This document shows positions 23,448 to 35,819 of a stretch of 64,000 bases of DNA, one piece after another. The stretch spans positions 535,501 to 599,500 of the forward strand of contig JAIGNY010001849.1 in the NCBI GenBank assembly GCA_020152595.1. Direction: 5' to 3'. The position numbers and the translations under genes are program-made. Origin of the DNA: Chiridota heheva (lineage: Eukaryota > Echinodermata > Holothuroidea > Apodida > Chiridotidae). Positions within the stretch are counted from its first letter, which is position 1. Each line of letters starts with the position of its first letter. The notes under the pieces were generated by a model. The model did no database searches and was not told the origin of the DNA. It saw nothing but the letters and a program-made list of their open reading frames with translations.

Positions 23448-26400
23448 ACCCAGTGATACTTTCAGAGGCATAACTTAAAGGAAATATGCACCTTTGATTA
23501 GTATTGCTTGAATTTTCAAACCTTTAAAATATTCACTTCTCCAAAAATGAATATACAAATCAACAGTTCTATCAAACTAGTTGCCATATTAAAATGTGAG
23601 ATGTTTGGTTATTCCAAAATGCATTTGAGCACATGACTAGGTGTCACTCTTATAAATGGTTTAATAAAATAGAATATCATACAAAAAATGTCTTGGTCTT
23701 AAACATCCTTGTATCTCTGACATGAAACTCATTTTTGTTGCATTCAAGCTACTAATAGTTTGATCTCCATCAGTAGAAGCAAAATCATTATTATAAAACC
23801 AAAACCTGAAAGGGAACAAAATAACTAGTAAAAACTATTTGAACAAAATTAAGTATAAAATTTGGTTAATTTACAATATTTATAAAGCGATTACTTACAC
23901 CCTAGTCTTTATAATCTGTGATGGTCAGTCACGAAACACCTCTCATTTTCTGTGTTTTCCCACATAAAATGAGGGGATACAACTAATTTGGGTTGTTGCT
24001 TTTTGTTGTAAACTTCAGGAGGGAATCTCGTCCCAGGTTAAGGATAAATCTGATACATATTAGTGATGTCAATGCTGCAGAAGTTATAAATTGGCCTGTC
24101 AGTATTTGTGTGAATATTTTGACCAATCAGAAATGTTTAATTGTATTATATCTTTATGTCACCTTCAATACAATAATTATTGACCACAACCCTTCAATAG
24201 AATAAATAAGCAATACTGGATTAAAATAAATTTGATTTATTTACTTGCCGATCCAAGATGACCTCAATCCTGCAGGATCACATACTGTACACATAATTAC
24301 AAATATTAAAATGTCTTAAAAACTTTAAAAGAGACGATTCAAAACCCTCAGAAAGAACTAAAATTTGACTGTATTCATGATGCTACTAGAGAGCCAGTCT
24401 GCTAGGTGTGTGACTGACTGTGTCATGCCCTACAGCTGTCCACTTCACCATGAGCCAAAACTGTACCCCTCGATATTCAACTTAAACGTTAAGTTAAAGC
24501 TTAAATAAGAGGCTTTCATATATAAAGACAGTACTTTAGTTACAGAGGTACAAGAGTATACAAACCTACTCACGTTGATACTACTAAAGATATAGAATCC
24601 AATGTACAAATAGTTGTGAGCTTTGTGCAATATTTGATGCGTAAAAGGAAAATACAAGAAAGTAGCTGATTTCAGGATAGAGTAATGATACATATGTACA
24701 GGAATAAAACATCTGTATCTTAAATTGTAGTATATGTAAGGGGAAGAATATATGTACATGCTGCATCCATTAAAAGGTAGAGAAATATCAAAGTTATTAT
24801 TTCAGACAGAAATTACAGGGCAGCTGCAAAGAACTTTAATTTTAATCAAATTTGAAGATAGCCAAAAACAGTAGAGGGCAAAGATAGCTGCAATTGACAA
24901 TTATGAAACTGTATAAATGTTTTTCTGCAAAATCTCAAATGAAACTACTTTCTATGTAAAATCTCAAATGAAACTACTTTCTATGTAAAATCTCAAATGA
25001 AACTACCTTCTATGTAAAATCCCAAATGAAACTACTTTCCATGTAAAATCTCAAATGAAACTACTTTCTATGTAAAATCTTAAATGAAACTACTTTCTAT
25101 GTAAAATCTCAAATAAAACTACTTCCTATGTAAAATCCCAATGAAACTACATTCTATGTAAAATCGTAAACGATCAAACTCTAATCTGTATGTTCAGCCA
25201 GTAAAAATGACCAACAGGTATAATGCAAGGTAGTAAGGGTAACGCAGCATGAAGTTAGAGGCACTTCAAATGTAAACAAGATGCAATCAGCACAATCACT
25301 GGTGTCTGCATTATTTGTTTTTATCTGCATGATAAGAAAGTAAAGCAATTCTCATATTTACTTTAATATATTGAAGATTTTTGAAAAATGGGCCAGGTGG
25401 AACATTCCTTTAAAGGACCTGTAAGTGATCGACTATTTGTTATATTCAAAGCTCTTCAGATTATTTCGCTATTGGTTCATATAATATAATAGCAAATGCT
25501 ACATCATACATAAATGACTAACTTCTTCTTGTGTTTTGAGCTCTTAGATCATTTTGATATAAAACCTGAAGTGGTCATTAACTGAGGATACACTTGGGAG
25601 ATGTTTTTGCCCTGAGGATACGATTGATCTCAAAATAATTGATCACCTTTTTCTTGTTGCTAGTCCTTCATATCATATCTTTTATAAAAACTTTGACTAC
25701 ACGAAAGTACATACACAGCATCAAATATGTTCATCCAACTCTTCCATATTATCATGAAAATATTTGTCTATTGGTTGTTGATACAGGATTAGATTAATGC
25801 ACATATTCAAGTACTCTACAACATAAGACTTTTAGAGCAGATTTGCATCAGACAGGTTTGTGACCTTAATCTTGTAAAATAAGACTTTTATGAACCAGTC
25901 ATTTTGGAGAAAAACTCAATATTGCCTGACCAGAATAATACATTTAAGTACGTTATTCACAATTCTGTTTCTAAAACTGTTCTCTCTCTAGAAACAAGGA
26001 AGCAAGTGAGGTGATACTCTACCTTAAGCCTTAAAATTGCTGAAGAAAGTCCACATTTCATGAATTGGTCAACATTTCTGACCAACTTTCTGTCAAGAGC
26101 TATGACTTTTTGTCAACATGTCTGATTGTACTTTATAAAAGGAAAATTTTAATCTAATTTCCAGTTTGGCACTTGAAACATCAAATCTAACTGTAATGAG
26201 AGGAATAATTATTTCTTCTCTTATTTACAAACCGTAGGAAATGGAAGACAGTCATATTCATCAAGCGATCTTGGTCTTTAAAAACTCATATATTAAGGCA
26301 ACATTTACTTTTACTCCCAGCAACCCCAATATGCTTGAATAAATAGCACAATTTTTTCTTCCATCCATTCCATGTCCAGAATGTTGTTACCCTGTTTTGA

Positions 26401-26776
26401 CACAAAAGGAGCCATGGTTTGGGTTCCTAAGTTCTTCTACTCTCATAGACAATGCCTTAGTAGAGGGGTGGAAAAAAATCTGCACATCACAATTTAATGG
26501 GTAAACATTGTAGCTGTGATGAGGATCCAAATGATCAATCAGATCAACAACAACAAAAATCCTCGGGTGAAGTAATTCATTTAACAAACAAAACCTTCAA
26601 GGTAATATTGTATCCAATTCAACTATAAAGCACCACAATACCACTTCTTGCCCAAGAAGTTCCTTCAGTTCAACCCCCTCAGTTTCACCCAATTCAGTAC
26701 ACCCACTTCATCTCCACCCCAAAAGAAAAATGATAAGTAAAACCATAATTTGTCTATGAGCACTCCAGCATCCACA
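23448..26776 (-). other. Possible long 3' UTR of the minus-strand membrane protein gene
   Basis: No coding exon was found on either strand. On the minus strand it follows the stop codon at 26777-26779. The first canonical minus-strand polyadenylation hexamer I noticed is at 24236-24241 (TTTATT on the plus strand), which would give a 3' UTR of about 2.5 kb. This is a guess from position only. Confidence 0.3.
24926..25165. repeat. 28-bp minisatellite, about 8 copies
   Basis: The unit contains AAATCTCAAATGAAACTACT followed by TTCTATGT. Copies differ at single bases. Confidence 0.93.
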
Positions 26777-26965
26777 TCAAGCGGAGAGGGGTTGTGACTC
26801 TCCTTCCTCATGAATGATTGGCAAGCTGGGGTAGGACTGCGTCTTGCGGTAAGAGTGAGCTTTTGCTGGCACCTGGATGGAGCTTTGTATAGGGGACAGT
26901 ACATCTGAGGATCTTCTTCCCAAATAGTACCGCCTCCTCTCAGGAGGGGTCATGGGAGGAAAGGT
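26777..26965 (-). CDS. Unrecognised membrane protein, last exon (cytoplasmic tail)
   Basis: Minus-strand acceptor CTTTACTACAG directly before 26965, then 62 codons in phase 0 and TGA at 26779-26777. The peptide opens TFPPMTPPERRRYYLGRRSS and contains YRKTQSYPSLP. It ends IIHEEGESQPLSA. It is hydrophilic, with a basic cluster (ERRRYYLGRR) and Ser/Pro-rich stretches, as expected for a cytosolic tail with possible phosphorylation sites. The start phase fits the exon at 32395-32432. I do not recognise the family. The gene converges tail-to-tail with PPP1R12. Confidence 0.65.
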   Translation of the reverse strand, partial: TFPPMTPPERRRYYLGRRSSDVLSPIQSSIQVPAKAHSYRKTQSYPSLPIIHEEGESQPLSA

Positions 26966-26996
26966 CTGTAGTAAAGAAAAGGTCACTGATACTCAT

Positions 26997-27680
26997 TTTG
27001 ACTGATCTAGATTGACTGATCTAGACTGACTGATCTAGACTGACTGATCTAGAATGACTGGTCTAGATTGATCTACATTTGACTGATCTAGACTGACCAA
27101 TCTAAATTAACTATCTACATTGACTGATCTAGATTGACTGATCTAGATTGACTGATCTAGATTGACTGATCTAGATTGACTGGTCTAAATTGACTGATCT
27201 ACATTGACTGATCTAGACTGACTGATCTAGATTGACTTATCTAGACTGACTGATCTAGACTGACTGATCTAGATTGACTGATCTACATTTGACTAATCTA
27301 GACTGACCAATCTACATCGACTTATCTACATTGACTGATCTAGACTGACTGATCTAGATGGACTGATCTAGATTGGCTGATCTAGACTGACTGATCTAGA
27401 CTGACTGATCTAGACTGACTGATCTAGATTGACTGATCTACATTTGACTGATCTAGACTGACCAATCTACATTGACTTATCTACATTGACTGATCTAGAC
27501 TGACTGATCTAGATTGACTGATCTAGATTGACTGATCTAGACTGATTGATCTAGATTGACTGATCCTGACTGGCTGATTTAGACTGACTGATCTAGAATG
27601 ACTGATCTCGACTGACTGATCTACATTTGACTGATCTAGACTGATTAAGCTGATCTACACTGACTGATCTAGATTGAACA
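26997..27680. repeat. 14-bp minisatellite next to a splice acceptor
   Basis: About 48 copies of ACTGATCTAGATTG (AGACTG and ACATTTG variants). The array starts about 30 bases upstream, on the minus strand, of the acceptor of the last exon of the membrane protein gene. It therefore covers the usual branch-point zone. Confidence 0.95.
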
Positions 27681-27774
27681 TTCTTATGTCAGGAAAACCT
27701 CGACGTGCAAGCAAAAAATGAACCTATCTTTGAGTTTTCGCAATGTTACAAAATGTACAAATATGATTTATCAT

Positions 27775-28425
27775 TGAATGCTTTCACGGCGGCCTTTGTA
27801 TATTCATGATGGATGTTTTCAAGACGGCCTTTGTCTATTCATTGGAATGTTTTCACTGCGGCCTTTGTCTATTCATGATGGATGATTTCATGGCGGCCTT
27901 TGTCTATTCATGATGGATGATTTCATGGTGGCCTTTGTCTATTCATGAAGGATGCTTTCATGGCGGCCTTTGTCTATTCATGAAGGATGTTTTCATGAAG
28001 GATGGCCTTTGTCTATTCATGAAGGATGTTTTCATGGCGGCCTTTGTCTATTCATGAAGGATGTTTTCATGGCGGCATTTGTCTATTCATGAAGGATGTT
28101 TTCATGGCGGCCTTTGTTTATTCATGAAGGATGTTTTCATGGCGGCCTTTGTCTATTCATGAAGGATGCTTTCATGGCGGCCTTTGTCTATTCATGAAGG
28201 ATGTTTTCATGGCGGCCTTTGTTTATTCATGAAGGATGTTTTCATGGCGGCCTTTGTCTATTCATGATGGATGATTTCATGGCGGCCTTTGTCTATTCAT
28301 GAAGGATGTTTTCATGGCGGCCTTTGTCTATTCATGATGGATGTTTTCACGGCGGCCTTTGTCTATTCATGATGGATGATTTCACGGCGGCATTTGTCTA
28401 TTCATGATGGATGTTTTCATCCTTT
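27775..28425. repeat. 35-bp minisatellite, about 18 copies
   Basis: The unit contains CATGGCGGCCTTTGTCTATT followed by CATGAAGGATGTTTT. A few copies carry GATGATTTCA or internal duplications. It lies between the 14-bp and 22-bp arrays in the same intron. Confidence 0.95.
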
Positions 28426-28489
28426 AGGCTTAGCTTCTCAACTGCTAAGGTTATTTAGAAATGTCCATAGCCGTTTGATAACTGATGCT

Positions 28490-29392
28490 ATTCATGTCAC
28501 CTCTTGATGCTGCTCATGCCACCTCTTGATGCTGTTTATGTCACCTCTTAATGCTGTTTATGCCACCTCTTGATGCTGTTTATGCCACCTCTTGATGCTG
28601 TTCATGTCACCTCTTAATGCTGTTCATGCCACCTCTTGATGCTGTTCATGTCACCTCTTGATGCTGTTTATGCCACCTCTTGATGCTGTTTATGTCACCT
28701 CTTGATGCTGTTCATGCCACCTCTTGATGCTGTTTATGTCACCTCTTGATGCTGTTCTTGTCACCTCTTGATGCTGTTCTTGTCACCTCTTGATGCTGTT
28801 TATGTCACCTCTTGATGCTGTTCATGACACCTCTTGATGCTGTTCATGTCACCTCTTGATGCTGTTTATGTCACCTCTTAATGCTGTTCATGTCACCTCT
28901 TGATGCTGTCCATGTCACCTCTTGATGCTGTTCATGCCACCTCTTGATGCTGTCTATGTCACCTCTTGATGCTCTTCATGCCACCTCTTGATGCTCTTCA
29001 TGCCACCTCTTGATGCTGTTTATGTCACCTCTTGATGCTGTTTATGTCACCTCTTGATGCTGTTTATGTCACCTCTTGATGCTGTCCATGTCACCTCTTG
29101 ATGCTGTTCATGCCACCTCTTGATGCTGTTTATGTCACCTCCTGATGCTGTTCATGCCACCTCTTGATGCTGTTTATGTCACCTCTTGATGCTGTTCATG
29201 TCACCTCTTGATGCTGTTCATGTCACCTCTTGATGCTGTTCATGTCACCTCTTGATGCTGTTCATGTCACCTCTTATTGCTGTCCATGTCACCTCTTGAT
29301 GCTGTTCATGCCACCTCTTGATGCTGTTCATGTCACCTCTTGATGCTGTCCATGTCACCTCTTGATGCAGTTCATGTCACCTCTCGCTGCTG
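28490..29392. repeat. 22-bp minisatellite grown from LINE coding sequence
   Basis: About 41 copies of a unit containing CACCTCTTGATGCTGTTCAT. Its right edge passes without a break into the minus-strand coding sequence of the RTE-like LINE (residues EEAAARGDMNCIKR). The repeat unit is the same bases that encode GDMNCIK. Confidence 0.93.
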
Positions 29393-30660
29393 CTTCTTCC
29401 GCATCTTTTGCTGCATCGTCTACCATTTTTCTTTTGTCCTCACGTACGCTCCTTTTCACCTCCTCATCCTTTTTCTCAAAATCACTTTGCATGGTCTGCC
29501 TAATACGTACAGATTGGGCATCTTCCATTTGCCCGTTTAAAAGCTTTCTCTCTTCTATTGCATGCCATGACTCCACAGATATCCAGGGCTTGTTTAATCC
29601 CTGTATCTTCCAGAGTACTTTCATGGCTGTCTTGTTGTGAGCAGTTTCTATTTGTCCATTCTTCTTTTATTCTTCCATTCCTCCTATTTGATGTAATCTT
29701 CTTCAATGCTCGCTCATACTCTTGCCTTACTTTGGTGCACTTCAATTTGTTTGATTCATACACAGTTCTAGTTTGTCCCGGCTTCTTCTGTGCTCTTAAT
29801 CTAATTATAAAACTGCCAGTAAGTAGGTTGTGATCACTGTAAATATCAGCTCCACGCTTTGTTCTTATATCTAGAAGTGAGCTTCTGTATTTCTTTGATA
29901 CAGCTGGTCAATTTGATTCTTTGTGTTACAACATTGCAATGTCTAAGTGTATTTGTGAATTTTCTTGTGCTTGAATAAAGTGCCACCGATTACCATATTG
30001 TTCATTTTGCAAAAATCAGCAAAACGCTCACCGTTATTGTTCATGACTCCCATTCCTTGCCTTCCCATAATGATCTCTCTTCCATCATTACATGTTCCAA
30101 CCTTTGCGTCAGCCTGCGTTTCCCATTACCCTTAAATGTCATTCTTCTGCTTCTCATCAATGACTCTTTGTAGCTGCTCCTGGAATTCAGATTTTGCCTT
30201 ATCACTAACTTGCTCTGTTGTACTATAGATCTGTACAATCCTCATATTCATCTATTTTTTCTTGAATCTTGCTTTTATTATTCTTTCTGTAAATTAATTT
30301 CCACTCAATTAAGCTTGTCTTCAATTCTTTTGCTATGCAAATTGCGACACCTCTTTCATGATCATTTTCGCTGCCTGAATAAAGTATCATCTCTTCAGAA
30401 TTAGTAACCAATTTCCCCAAACCAGTCCATCTTAACTCACTGATTCCTAGCACTCTGATGTAATATCTTCTCATCTCCTTAAGCATGACTGCAGTCTTTC
30501 CAGATTCAAGTAAGGTCCGGACATTCCAGCATCCTATCCTTGTTTGGATTTCTAGCATTTACTGGCGTGTCACCACAAAAGCCTTTCCGCTTCCTGCTCT
30601 TCAGTCCAATGGCTTCCTGTAGGCTTTCACCCCTAGATGTCATACTTTGATCATCTTGTA
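29370..30660 (-). mobile_element. RTE-like LINE fragment (endonuclease and linker)
   Basis: The minus strand encodes RIGCWNVRTLLESGKTAVML and LGISELRWTGLGKLVTNSEE, the N-terminal APE endonuclease blocks of RTE/BovB-type elements. Further on, after frameshifts, it reads NNNGERFADFCKMNNMVIGG and TLFKHKKIHKYT. The linker follows: KPWISVESWHAIEERK and KRSVREDKRKMVDDAAKDAE. Stops and frameshifts disable it, and the RT domain is absent, replaced by the 22-bp array. It lies in an intron of the minus-strand gene, in the same orientation. Confidence 0.88.
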
Positions 30661-31179
30661 GCCAATGTAAGGTTGGATCACACAGGTTGTATCACAAGTT
30701 GAAATCTTTATTACTGCTTCTGAAGTTTTCTTGACAAAGATTGTTTTGCCTGATGGGGTGATTGTTTTGCCTGATGGGGTTGTCAAGCCTATGCAGAACC
30801 CTAATTAGGAGTGAGGAACCCTTAGATAGTTGTCTGTTAAGACTAATGAGCACCATCACCTGGGCTTGAAATAAGAGTTTTCCGTCTCCTAGAAAGGTTG
30901 TCTACCAAAACTGACAAGGTCTATCTTCCGGGTTTTCACAAACAAAAACATAAATAAATAAAATACCCACTAAACCATGGGCAATACAAAATATGTAGAA
31001 ACTAACTGAAAGAAGATAAAGATATGTCTTTTCTAGTCCAGACCTACTACAATCATGAAAAGACTCACATGAAAGTTAGATGTAGCAAGGAGTGGGCCCT
31101 CCTCCTGGTTGCTCCTATCCACCGGGTGGAACACAACTAGCAAGGTAACCAGTGGTATAAAGACCTCAAAAATCTGTCA

Positions 31180-31500
31180 AAGCAAAAACAAATATGTTGA
31201 TGTCAGTAAGCATTTATTCAAGGTTGAAAATTGTATCAATGACATCCGTCTGAGGATAAAAAATAAAAAAATTGTGAAGCCTAATTATGAGAAAATGCAG
31301 TTTTTACTTTTTGGTTCTTGTCATCAGCTTGCTATAGTTGATATTCCATGCATATCAATTGGTAATGTCCAGGTTCGCCCTTCCACTCATGCACATAATG
31401 TTGGTGTAATTTTTGATTCCAATATGTCCATGAAACATCATATTGATGTAACCTTTTATAAGAAACAAGAACACTTTTTGAAACAATTTAGTACAAAAAT
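31180..31500 (+). mobile_element. CR1/L2-like LINE RT fragment
   Basis: The plus strand reads KVENCINDIRLRIKNKK, EKMQFLLFGSCHQLA, IPCISIGNVQVRPSTHAHNV and GVIFDSNMSMKHHID. This is the region just after the RT catalytic motif in CR1/L2-like LINEs (the usual pattern is KT-FLLFGS, then LGVIFDSNM-M--H). The frame stays open for 172 codons (31109-31627), but only the middle part matches, so this is a fragment and not a gene. Confidence 0.8.
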
Positions 31501-31994
31501 CATGTTATTCCTACCAGGAGATATTCAATTTTTAAGATTTACACAAAATGCCAATAAACGAATGGGAAAAGACTCAGTACGACATCACAGCAACACATTC
31601 TTCCACAAAGTTGATGTATTTTATTAAAATCTACCATTATTTTTTGTTACTAAAACCTGCTGGAAAAATAAATTGATGAAAGTTAAATATTGATATACAT
31701 TGCCAAATATACCCTACTTCAATAACTTTTGAAAAATTGTTTCTAATCATATGGAAACAACCAATTAACATTCAAAGAAATACATAAACATTTGCAATAA
31801 AATTGCCTCTATGACTTCATCAAACACGAATTCATCATACTGTACAAAAACTTAAAAATACAATTGGAATATCTTTAAAAATCCATATCTCCTGAACGGA
31901 ATATGATATCAACCTCATTTTTGTACCAAATTGGCTTTAAAAGTATGCTCTTTTACATAAAATTTTACAAAAAAAAACCATATGAATATTCCTT

Positions 31995-32270
31995 TAACCC
32001 TGGTGTCTTTGATGCAAGAGGATGAGAGTCCATGACCCACCCCCTTCCCCCTCTCCCTTTCCCACCCTTCCTGGACAGGACACCAGTGCCATGGAAGATT
32101 CATTCCAAACAATGCTGGTAGTCACTCTACAGCTGAGTACATTGAGGCGAGTGGAATAAAGTGTCTTGCTCAAGGAAGGACACAATACAAGACTTGTAAC
32201 AAGAATCAAACCCCAGTACCTTTGGAATGCAAGTTTGGAGCCTCTGTGCTTCTATAAACAATGACAACCC
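31995..32270 (-). mobile_element. tRNA-derived SINE, copy 2
   Basis: It has the same layout as copies at 2005-2225 and 32755-33056: CCTGGTGTC, a variable spacer, AACAATGCTGGTAGTCAC, GTGTCTTGCTCAAGGA, then a degenerate B-box complement AATCAAACCCCAGTACC. Minus orientation. Edges approximate. Confidence 0.6.
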
Positions 32271-32394
32271 TCCAAAATCCCTGCTCTGCCTAGGTCCTTT
32301 CTATCGCATTAACATTTGTAACACGTGATTTCCTTTTTAAATTTCATGGGAAAAAGTGTTAATGACTTCTGAGATAAACATCTTGCATACATAC

Positions 32395-32432
32395 CATTAG
32401 AAAGACGTAGACTACTGAGTATATCTTCTCGT
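32395..32432 (-). CDS. Unrecognised membrane protein, 38-bp exon
   Basis: Minus-strand acceptor TCAGAATGCAG just above 32432 and donor GTATGT below 32395. Joined to the previous exon (ending in T) it gives a split TAC codon and then EKIYSVVYVFLM, ending in phase 0 as the last exon requires. The other possible acceptor, seven bases upstream, would create TAA at the junction. The peptide is a short hydrophobic segment that may close the last membrane span. The exon is very small, so the call rests on splice signals and phase. Confidence 0.5.
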
Positions 32433-32754
32433 CTGCATTCTGAAAATATATTTAGAAAATTTCAAATTAGATGCGTAAATACAGTTAATGTTTCAAAAAG
32501 AAAAGCAATATTTTAATGTTCATCTTGAAAGAAGAAGTGACGTCCAAGGCTATTGCTGCTTAGATCACTTCTTGGTCAGATCATGAAAGGTATATGAACA
32601 ATTATATTCATCTCAGCCAAACAGTCGTACAATTTTGAAAATAGCATATCAATGTTTAAAGTTATGGCTGAGGAATTTTGACAGATGCAAAATTTGTGGT
32701 GTATTTGCAGAAAAAGAAGTGAAATCCATCTGAGCAATAACACCCATGGGGTCA

Positions 32755-33056
32755 GTGCTTATCCCTGGTTTCCATGGTGCAAGAAGATGAGGGTGCATGG
32801 CTCCCTCTGGGCCCTCTGGACGGAACCCTCCAGCAATGCTCGCTTATCCCTGGTTTTCATGGTGCAAAAAAAAAGGGGTGCATGACTTCCTCTGAACGGA
32901 ATTTTCCAGCAATGCTGGTACTCATTTTACAGTTGAGTGGACTGGAGCAAGTAAAGTAAAGTGTCTTGCTCAAGGACACAATGTAGCGATGTGGCGGGAA
33001 TCGAACCCGGTACCTTTCGCTTACGAGCCCGACTCCATTAAGCCACTGCACGTTGC
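32755..33056 (-). mobile_element. tRNA-derived SINE, copy 3, left part duplicated
   Basis: The best of the three copies. The reverse complement shows a tRNA-like core, with GTGGCTTAATGGAGTCGGGC (A-box side) and GGTACCGGGTTCGATTCCCG (B box at about 32997-33007), then TGTCCTTGAGCAAGACAC. The distal part (TTATCCCTGGTTTTCATGG to CCAGCAATGCT) is present twice in tandem (32757-32838 and 32842-32917). Confidence 0.75.
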
Positions 33057-33059
33057 AGA

Positions 33060-34098
33060 ATAAGGTGGCTTTAAAATCTTTATGTGTTTCTTTATTACAA
33101 GGATGAGAATGTCATCTACTCCTGGAGGGGGTACAGTATGGTTAAGTTTCAAAACCATAGAGTGTACATAACCAGTTTTGAGTGTCCAGCCTGTGGTGGT
33201 GATGTGTTGTCAATACAAGAGAAAGATGGCATATGATGAAGGTTATTGATGTCAAGTCCTCAGTCCTTTGAAATAATGTGCATGGTTTTTATTGAGAAGA
33301 TATTGATTGCTTGTAGTTGAGAGCTTTTTATTGCAATTCTTCATATTTCTGTTCTAAATTTCAGTCACTGAAATCATCAAACTGACCAGTTTCTCCTGCT
33401 ATACTTTGATTGAGCTAGCATATATGACGGAGATCAAGCTCAAAACTTCATTGTCATATTAACTGCTCCCATTCAAATAACGTTGGTGGAGATTATAGCA
33501 ATTACAGGAATGCTCCTTCAAGCATTTCCTTCTTTTGTTTTTCTTTTCAATAATTTGCCATTTTTCTATAAAAGAAAGGAATCAATTGTACTATTTCTTA
33601 ATGTAGAGAGTAGACTGACTCCAAAGTGGATAAATGTTACATTTTTTGCCTAACTTGATATTTACATTGTTAGCTGAAGTTTGAGTAAATCAAAATACAC
33701 TAAAAACTTACAAAAACATCACTGCAACTTCTGATATTAATACGGTCATATGCTGTGAATAAAACAATGAAATAATATGAATAATAAACAAGATCATTTG
33801 CCCAGCATTCCAATGCAATATAAAGTTTGGAAATATGAAAATAAAATAGACATTGATAAAAGAACTAAAATGCACTTGAACATCAAAATCAATAAACGAT
33901 ACATAAACATGAATAATAAAAATGTCTTATATCCAATTATAAAATGTTATTAGTAAATTGGATTTCAAATTGATGCCTTAATAATTTAATAATGATATTA
34001 GTATATGGTAAATCTACAGAAGGCGGCTCTTAGTACTTATTTTCAATAGATGCAATTTAAATTTGTAATTTGGAAAAATTTGAAACTTGCTTCTTCAG
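33060..34098. other. Intron sequence, nothing recognised
   Basis: Very A/T-rich sequence between SINE copy 3 and the 39-bp array. On the current model it lies in an intron of the minus-strand gene. No exon signals were found. Confidence 0.5.
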
Positions 34099-34104
34099 AT
34101 GCTA

Positions 34105-35815
34105 TTTAGCAAACTATTCCAGCAAACAGGATCCACTCATATAGCTGGCAAACTATTCCAGCAAACAGGATCTACTCATATAGCTGGCAAACTATTCCAG
34201 CAAGCAGGATCTATTCATATAGCTGGCAAACTATTCCAGCAAACAGGATCTATTCATATAGCTGGCAAACTATTCCAGCAAACAGGATCTACTCATATAG
34301 CTGGCAAACTATTCCAGCAAGCAGGATCTACTCATATAGCTGGCAAACTATTTCAGCAAGCAGGATCTATTCATATAGCTGGCAAACTATTCCAGCAAAC
34401 AGGATCTACTCATATAGCTGGCAAACTATTCCAGCAAGCAGGATCTATTCATATAGCTGGCAAACTATTTCAGCAAACAGGATCTACTCATATAGCTGGC
34501 AAACTATTCCAGCAAACAGGATCTACTCATATAGCTGGCAAACTATTCCAGCAAACAGGATCTACTCATATAGCTGGCAAACTATTCCAGCAAACAGGAT
34601 CTACTCATATAGCTGGCAAACTATTCCAGCAAGCAGGATCCACTCATATAGCTGGCAAACTATTCCAGCAAGCAGGATCTATTCATATAGCTGGCAAACT
34701 ATTCCAGCAAACAGGATCTACTCATATAGCTGGCAAACTATTCCAGCAAGCAGGATCTACTCATATAGCTGGCAAACTATTCCAGCAAACAGGATCTACT
34801 CATATAGCTGGCAAACTATTCCAGCAAGCAGGATCTACTCATATAGCTGGCAAACTATTCCAGCAAGCAGGATCTACTCATATAGCTGGCAAACTATTCC
34901 AGCAAACAGGATCTACTCATATAGCTGGCAAACTATTCCAGCAAGCAGGATCTACTCATATAGCTGGCAAACTATTCCAGCAAACAGGATCTACTCATAT
35001 AGCTGGCAAACTATTCCAGCAAGCAGGATCTATTCATATAGCTGGCAAACTATTTCAGCAAGCAGGATCTACTCATATAGCTGGCAAACTATTCCAGCAA
35101 ACAGGATCTACTCATATAGCTGGCAAACTATTCCAGCAAACAGGATCTACTCATATAGCTGGCAAACTATTCCAGCAAGCAGGATCTATTCATATAGCTG
35201 GCAAACTATTCCAGCAAGCAGGATCTACTGTCCATAGCTGGCAAACTATTCCAGCAAACAGGATCTACTCATATAGCTGGCAAACTATTCCAGCAAGCAG
35301 GATCTACTCATATAGCTGGCAAACTATTCCAGCAAACAGGATCTACTCATATAGCTGGCAAACTATTCCAGCAAACAGGATCTACTCATATAGCTGGCAA
35401 ACTATTCCAGCAAGCAGGATCTATTCATATAGCTGGCAAACTATTCCAGCAAGCAGGATCTACTCATATAGCTGGCAAACTATTCCAGCAAACAGGATCT
35501 ACTCATATAGCTGGCAAACTATTCCAGCAAGCAGGATCTATTCATATAGCTGGCAAACTATTCCAGCAAGCAGGATCTACTCATATAGCTGGCAAACTAT
35601 TCCAGCAAACAGGATCTACTCATATAGCTGGCAAACTATTCCAGCAAACAGGATCTACTCATATAGCTGGCAAACTATTCCAGCAAGCAGGATCTACTCA
35701 TATAGCTGGCAAACTATTCCAGCAAACAGGATCTACTCATATAGCTGGCAAACTATTCCAGCAAACAGGATCTATTCATATAGCTGGCAAACTATTCCAG
35801 CAAGCAGGATCTACT
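34105..35815. repeat. 39-bp minisatellite, about 44 copies
   Basis: The unit contains CAGGATCTACTCATATAGCT followed by GGCAAACTATTCCAGCAAA, with A/G (AAACAGG or AAGCAGG) and C/T (ACTCAT or ATTCAT) variants in changing order. The period is 13 codons, so plus frames stay open (KLFQQTGSTHIAG, then RIYSYSWQTIPAN after an indel near 35230). See the rejected list for why no gene is called. Confidence 0.98.
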
Positions 35816-35819
35816 CAGA

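Noticed and set aside
31109-31627. 172-codon plus-strand frame as a gene
   Set aside because: The matching part is a CR1/L2 RT fragment. No start context, splice sites or complete domain.
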